From DSYU01 sp964437595 (GTDB lineage Bacteria; Chloroflexota; Anaerolineae; Anaerolineales; Anaerolineaceae): 64,000 nt of DNA. The notes beneath the pieces were generated by a model. It was not told the origin of the DNA, searched no databases, and saw only the letters and a program-made list of their open reading frames with translations. The position numbers and the translations under genes are program-made. The stretch covers positions 142,524 through 206,523 of the forward strand of contig CAYTHO010000001.1 in assembly GCA_964437595.1 (NCBI GenBank), in the 5' to 3' direction. This document shows positions 61,495 to 64,000 of this stretch, piece after piece. Every line of letters begins with the position of its first letter. Positions within the stretch are counted from its first letter, which is position 1.

Positions 61495-62475
61495 TTAGTT
61501 CTCTTGCAGCCATTTCATGGTTGGAACCATCAGGCTCATGGCCCAATTGGACACATCATCCGTATCGTAATGGCGGTAATAACCTTCGGTTTTCGCTACC
61601 AGGGCAAGATGCAGCGTATACAGGTGCTTTCTTTGCTCTTCCTCATGGGTGAAGCTGGTTTTTCCATACCCGCGCAGATATCCGTTGATCCCATCGCCAA
61701 ACAGGGGCCGGAATTGCGCTTCCATCAGGGGGTCGCTCCACAGCACGCGTTCAAAGTCGAGCAGGCCGGTGACGCGGCCATCCTTCACAAAGAAATTGAG
61801 GTCCCAGGCATCCCAATGGACCATCCGCGGGGTGGTGACCGCATCCAGGGAGGGTGCATGTTTCAAGATAACTTTCCGGATTTCGCTTACATCGAACTGC
61901 CAATATTCAGCGTTTTTTCTGCGGCCATCTTCCAAAATGGAATCACAAATTTTAGTGAAAGCTTCTTTCCAGGTCTCCGCCCGTAGATCGCCGTTGCCCG
62001 GGTATCCAAAATACGTTCCGGTAAAACCGTTAATCTCGCGCACAATCGCGCCAATTTGCTCGTCCACCTGCGCCTGGATTTTCGGGTCCACAGATGTCCG
62101 GATGAGGCCATAGTTTTCGCCGGACAGCTTTTCCATGAAGAAATAATCCGAGTCGCACAAATCGCGGGTACTGTCAAACTGATAAATCTCTGGCACAGGG
62201 ATGGCCGGGTTGTGCGCCGCCTGGCGCATAGACGCAACCTCAGTCGACATAATATTCTGCTCATACGTCATCACTTCCGCATGCGGAGGCGGGGCTATCT
62301 TGAGGATGACCTCCCGGCCATCGGATAGGCGGACGTTGTAGGCCGCGTTAAACCAGCCCTCTTTTAACTCGCTTACCGCATCTTCACCGGTGGCAAGCGT
62401 CAGGCCATCAAAAGCCCGTTCGACCATGCGCGCAACCTGCTCTCGCGTCTTTCTGTTTTTTGTTCTGCTTTCCAT
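61495..62475 (-). CDS. Aminoglycoside phosphotransferase-fold kinase
   Basis: This 326-residue protein has the phosphotransferase fold. The catalytic motif MVHWDAWDLNFF is the HxDxxxxN loop, and LLDFERVLW gives the metal-binding DFE. An N-terminal lobe (VILKIAPP for the ATP-Lys region) is present. Substrates of this family include aminoglycosides, macrolides, choline, homoserine and others, so it need not be a resistance enzyme. The start is ATG 62475 after AGAGGG; the frame to 62517 is not needed. It lies in the LacI-controlled group. Confidence 0.86.
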   Translation of the reverse strand: MESRTKNRKTREQVARMVERAFDGLTLATGEDAVSELKEGWFNAAYNVRLSDGREVILKIAPPPHAEVMTYEQNIMSTEVASMRQAAHNPAIPVPEIYQFDSTRDLCDSDYFFMEKLSGENYGLIRTSVDPKIQAQVDEQIGAIVREINGFTGTYFGYPGNGDLRAETWKEAFTKICDSILEDGRRKNAEYWQFDVSEIRKVILKHAPSLDAVTTPRMVHWDAWDLNFFVKDGRVTGLLDFERVLWSDPLMEAQFRPLFGDGINGYLRGYGKTSFTHEEEQRKHLYTLHLALVAKTEGYYRHYDTDDVSNWAMSLMVPTMKWLQEN

Positions 62476-62579
62476 GGTATACCCTCTTTGCCAGTAACAG
62501 GATTCATTTCCAATCACTCCAGCCTATGCGTATCGCCCGGCTAGAGCCTAAAACGTTCTCACCAAAGGAATGTGGTATC

Positions 62580-62792
62580 TCAGATAAACCGATGAATGTT
62601 GTTTATAACAACTTTTTCAAAGTCAACAGGCGTACGGCTTTCCTTATCATCCTTCCTGCCATTTCGATAGGGATGCGGAGCGGCCAGATTGTTTACATAT
62701 GGCTCAAAGCGGTGATTATTTCGCCGCTCTTCCTCAATATCCAATCTTTTTCGCCACTCAACTACACTGCTGACGACTTGTATTTGTACCAT
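62580..62792 (-). CDS. Possible small protein directly under the LacI-type operator
   Basis: This 70-residue, highly charged ORF (VVEWRKRLDIEEERRNN...) has AAAGGAG 7 bp before its ATG, one of the better ribosome sites here, and begins 13 bp from the 18-bp palindrome. It matches nothing I know and could be a remnant, a leader or a real small protein. Codons do not obviously differ from random. A 104-bp gap without clear signal separates it from the kinase gene. Confidence 0.4.
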   Translation of the reverse strand: MVQIQVVSSVVEWRKRLDIEEERRNNHRFEPYVNNLAAPHPYRNGRKDDKESRTPVDFEKVVINNIHRFI

Positions 62793-62804
62793 AATTTGCT
62801 CCTT

Positions 62805-62822
62805 TTTGCAATCGATTGCAAA
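62805..62822. promoter_or_regulatory. LacI-type operator O2 before the kinase/MATE genes
   Basis: TTTGCAATCGATTGCAAA is a perfect 18-bp palindrome sharing its 14-bp core TGCAATCGATTGCA with the site at the LacI promoter. It lies between the regulator's stop and the small ORF's ribosome site. No good promoter is seen next to it, so it could block read-through from the regulator gene. Confidence 0.8.
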
Positions 62823-62852
62823 GCTGTGAAAAAAAATAAGTTCAGCTTCCGC

Positions 62853-63866
62853 TTAAGCGGTTTTCCGAAGCACCAGTTCAACGGGTATCGTTACGTTCGT
62901 GATGATGCCTGTTTGGATATATTGGATCAGGTTCTGCGCCAGGAGTTGGCCAGCTAAAGGGATGTTCTGCCGAATCGTAGTAAGGGGCAGATCGTAATAG
63001 CGTGCGATGGGTAAATCGTCATACCCCACAACGGCGATATCTTCTGGAACGCGTTTTCCATGATCCTGGATGACATGGATTGCCCCAAGCGCCATCAGGT
63101 CGCTGTTGATAAAAACGGCATCCAGGTCAGGCGCTTGTTCCATTAAGTGCTGCATAACAGACATTCCAGAATCGTACGAATAATCGCTGTAAGCAACAAG
63201 ATGAGGATCGACGCCGCGCCCGGCATCTTGCAAAGCGTTTTCATAGCCCTTATACCGGTACTGCACTGTCAAAGCATCTTCTGGCCCGCCCAGGAATGCA
63301 ATCCGCTGCCGGCCAATGCGGATCAAGTGCTGGGTGGCCTGCCTGCCTCCAGAAAAATTATCTCCTGTAACCGAGCAGTAGTTGAGGCCGGGTATGGGAG
63401 TACCCCAGCCAATGAAAGGGGCTGCCATATCAGCCAGAGTTTTAATGAGCGACTGCTTGATGGTTGAGGTCATAAGGATGAAGCCATCTACCCGCCCGCT
63501 GTCCAGATAATCGTGCGCCCAGGCCGTATCGCGCGGGTTGGCATGAATGACAAGCAGATCGTAGCCCAGGGTATGCAGCCCATTCCCTATTCCACCCAAC
63601 ATCCCCATCCCAAAAAAATCTTCCGCGGCGAAAAATTCCGGGGAATAATCCGGAGCAACAAAGGCTATGGTACGGCTGTGGCGCAACCGGAGATTGCGGG
63701 CCGGAGCGTTGATGCGGAAATGATGTTCTCGGGCGATGGCCTGAATGCGTTCTTTTGTCTCCTGATTGAGCAGCGGGCTGTTATTTAAAGCACGTGAGAC
63801 CGTCGATCTTGAGACGTTTGCCAGGCGGGCGATATCTTCGAGGGTTTGAACGGTCTGTTTACTCAC
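62853..63866 (-). CDS. LacI/GalR-family repressor
   Basis: This 337-residue protein has an N-terminal HTH (TLEDIARLANVSRSTVSRALNNSPLLNQETKERI) and a periplasmic-binding-protein-like core (TIAFVAPDYSPEFFA; GFILMTS; RIAFLGGPEDALTVQYRYKGYENAL; AVVGYDDLPIARYYDLPLTTIRQNI). The start is GTG 63866, because the longer frame (TTG 63926) runs into the promoter. It would bind the central-CG palindrome TGCAATCGATTGCA at 63885-63898 and 62805-62822. The inducer is unknown (normally a sugar or nucleoside), which is unusual ahead of a kinase/MATE pair. Confidence 0.9.
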   Translation of the reverse strand: MSKQTVQTLEDIARLANVSRSTVSRALNNSPLLNQETKERIQAIAREHHFRINAPARNLRLRHSRTIAFVAPDYSPEFFAAEDFFGMGMLGGIGNGLHTLGYDLLVIHANPRDTAWAHDYLDSGRVDGFILMTSTIKQSLIKTLADMAAPFIGWGTPIPGLNYCSVTGDNFSGGRQATQHLIRIGRQRIAFLGGPEDALTVQYRYKGYENALQDAGRGVDPHLVAYSDYSYDSGMSVMQHLMEQAPDLDAVFINSDLMALGAIHVIQDHGKRVPEDIAVVGYDDLPIARYYDLPLTTIRQNIPLAGQLLAQNLIQYIQTGIITNVTIPVELVLRKTA

Positions 63867-63884
63867 GGTAAAACTCTTAATTAT

Positions 63885-63898
63885 TGCAATCGATTGCA
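63885..63898. promoter_or_regulatory. LacI-type operator O1 at the regulator's own promoter
   Basis: TGCAATCGATTGCA is a perfect 14-bp palindrome that overlaps the last base of the -10 box and lies at the likely start of transcription. This is a position suited to autorepression. Confidence 0.85.
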
Positions 63899-63926
63899 GT
63901 ATAGCATTTACCAATACCTGAGTCAA
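63898..63926 (-). promoter_or_regulatory. Promoter of the LacI-family gene
   Basis: On the minus strand, TTGACT (63926-63921), a 17-bp spacer and TATACT (63903-63898) form a good sigma-70-like promoter, 31 bp upstream of the GTG start. Confidence 0.8.
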
Positions 63927-63947
63927 TGGCCGGGGCGTGTAGAACCA

Positions 63948-63982
63948 GGGTTTTCACAAAGTCGAACGCTTTGTGAAAACCC
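63948..63982. terminator. Perfect 14-bp hairpin at the window end
   Basis: GGGTTTTCACAAAG pairs with CTTTGTGAAAACCC around TCGAACG. There is no T-tract. It resembles the 17-bp hairpin at 50074 in shape and may end a gene beyond the window. Confidence 0.45.
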
Positions 63983-64000
63983 CGGACAAGAAGCCATCCC

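Noticed and set aside
62460..62957. Plus-strand frame of 165 codons over the LacI/kinase gap
   Set aside because: Opposes the operator, the small ORF and both flanking genes; no ribosome site.

Overview
The window looks like chromosomal DNA of a member of the phylum Chloroflexota, most likely class Anaerolineae. This is an inference from gene content: lipoproteins with long Thr/Pro linkers, a multiheme c-type cytochrome, GH2 and GH78 glycosidases, ABC-F and ABC drug-type pumps, and a fairly high GC content. No rRNA or tRNA gene, CRISPR array, insertion sequence or replication origin was seen. About 52 protein genes are supported. Some starts were moved from the longest open frame to the codon with a ribosome binding site.

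Layout. 1-2.4 kb: the end of a LysM gene, a Gly/Gln-rich repeat protein and a dipeptide-epimerase-like enolase-superfamily enzyme. 2.4-5.7 kb (minus): a translationally coupled pair of flavin/iron-sulfur amine or imino-acid dehydrogenase subunits. 5.9-9.1 kb: a small acidic protein, a nucleotidyltransferase-fold protein, a membrane-anchored phospholipase-D-like protein and a multi-zinc-ribbon protein. 9.2-11.6 kb: a decaheme cytochrome made of two pentaheme halves, each with EF-hand-like loops. 11.7-21.3 kb: one long chemosensory operon (cheW, cheR-TPR, cheW, MCP, cheA-REC, cheB, a degenerate RsbT-like protein, a stand-alone receiver). 21.3-28.5 kb (minus): beta-mannosidase, a small membrane protein, a U32 peptidase-like protein carrying an in-frame palindromic triplet repeat, an acyl-ACP thioesterase and a PlsC-like acyltransferase. 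28.7-34.6 kb (plus): M1 peptidase-like lipoprotein, dUTPase, alpha-L-rhamnosidase, HD-GYP phosphodiesterase. 34.7-38.3 kb (minus): inositol-phosphatase-like protein, B12-binding mutase-like protein and opine dehydrogenase in one operon. 38.4-42.7 kb: PP2C phosphatase, a hydrolase-TetR operon with a readable operator pair, a DUF6379-like orphan, a GDP-mannose 3,5-epimerase-like SDR. 42.8-45 kb: PadR-ModB-ModA without an ATPase gene. 45-51.9 kb: surface and hypothetical proteins, a WD40 lipoprotein, an ICMT-like methyltransferase and a creatininase-family hydrolase.

The right end (52-64 kb, all minus strand) reads as a drug-defence island. From upstream to downstream: LacI regulator, small ORF, aminoglycoside-phosphotransferase-fold kinase, MATE efflux pump; then ABC-F protein, two-domain GNAT acetyltransferase, SAM methyltransferase and a heterodimeric ABC exporter with one degenerate ATP site. 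The ABC-F gene has a long leader: a near-consensus promoter, a roughly 30-codon leader ORF and two tandem intrinsic terminators whose arms can re-pair. This is the layout of ribosome-mediated attenuation known for inducible antibiotic-resistance ABC-F genes. The LacI regulator has the same 14-bp palindromic core at its own promoter and directly in front of the small ORF/kinase/MATE genes. These two control circuits, plus the two-operator TetR promoter at 40.8 kb, are the best regulatory observations here.
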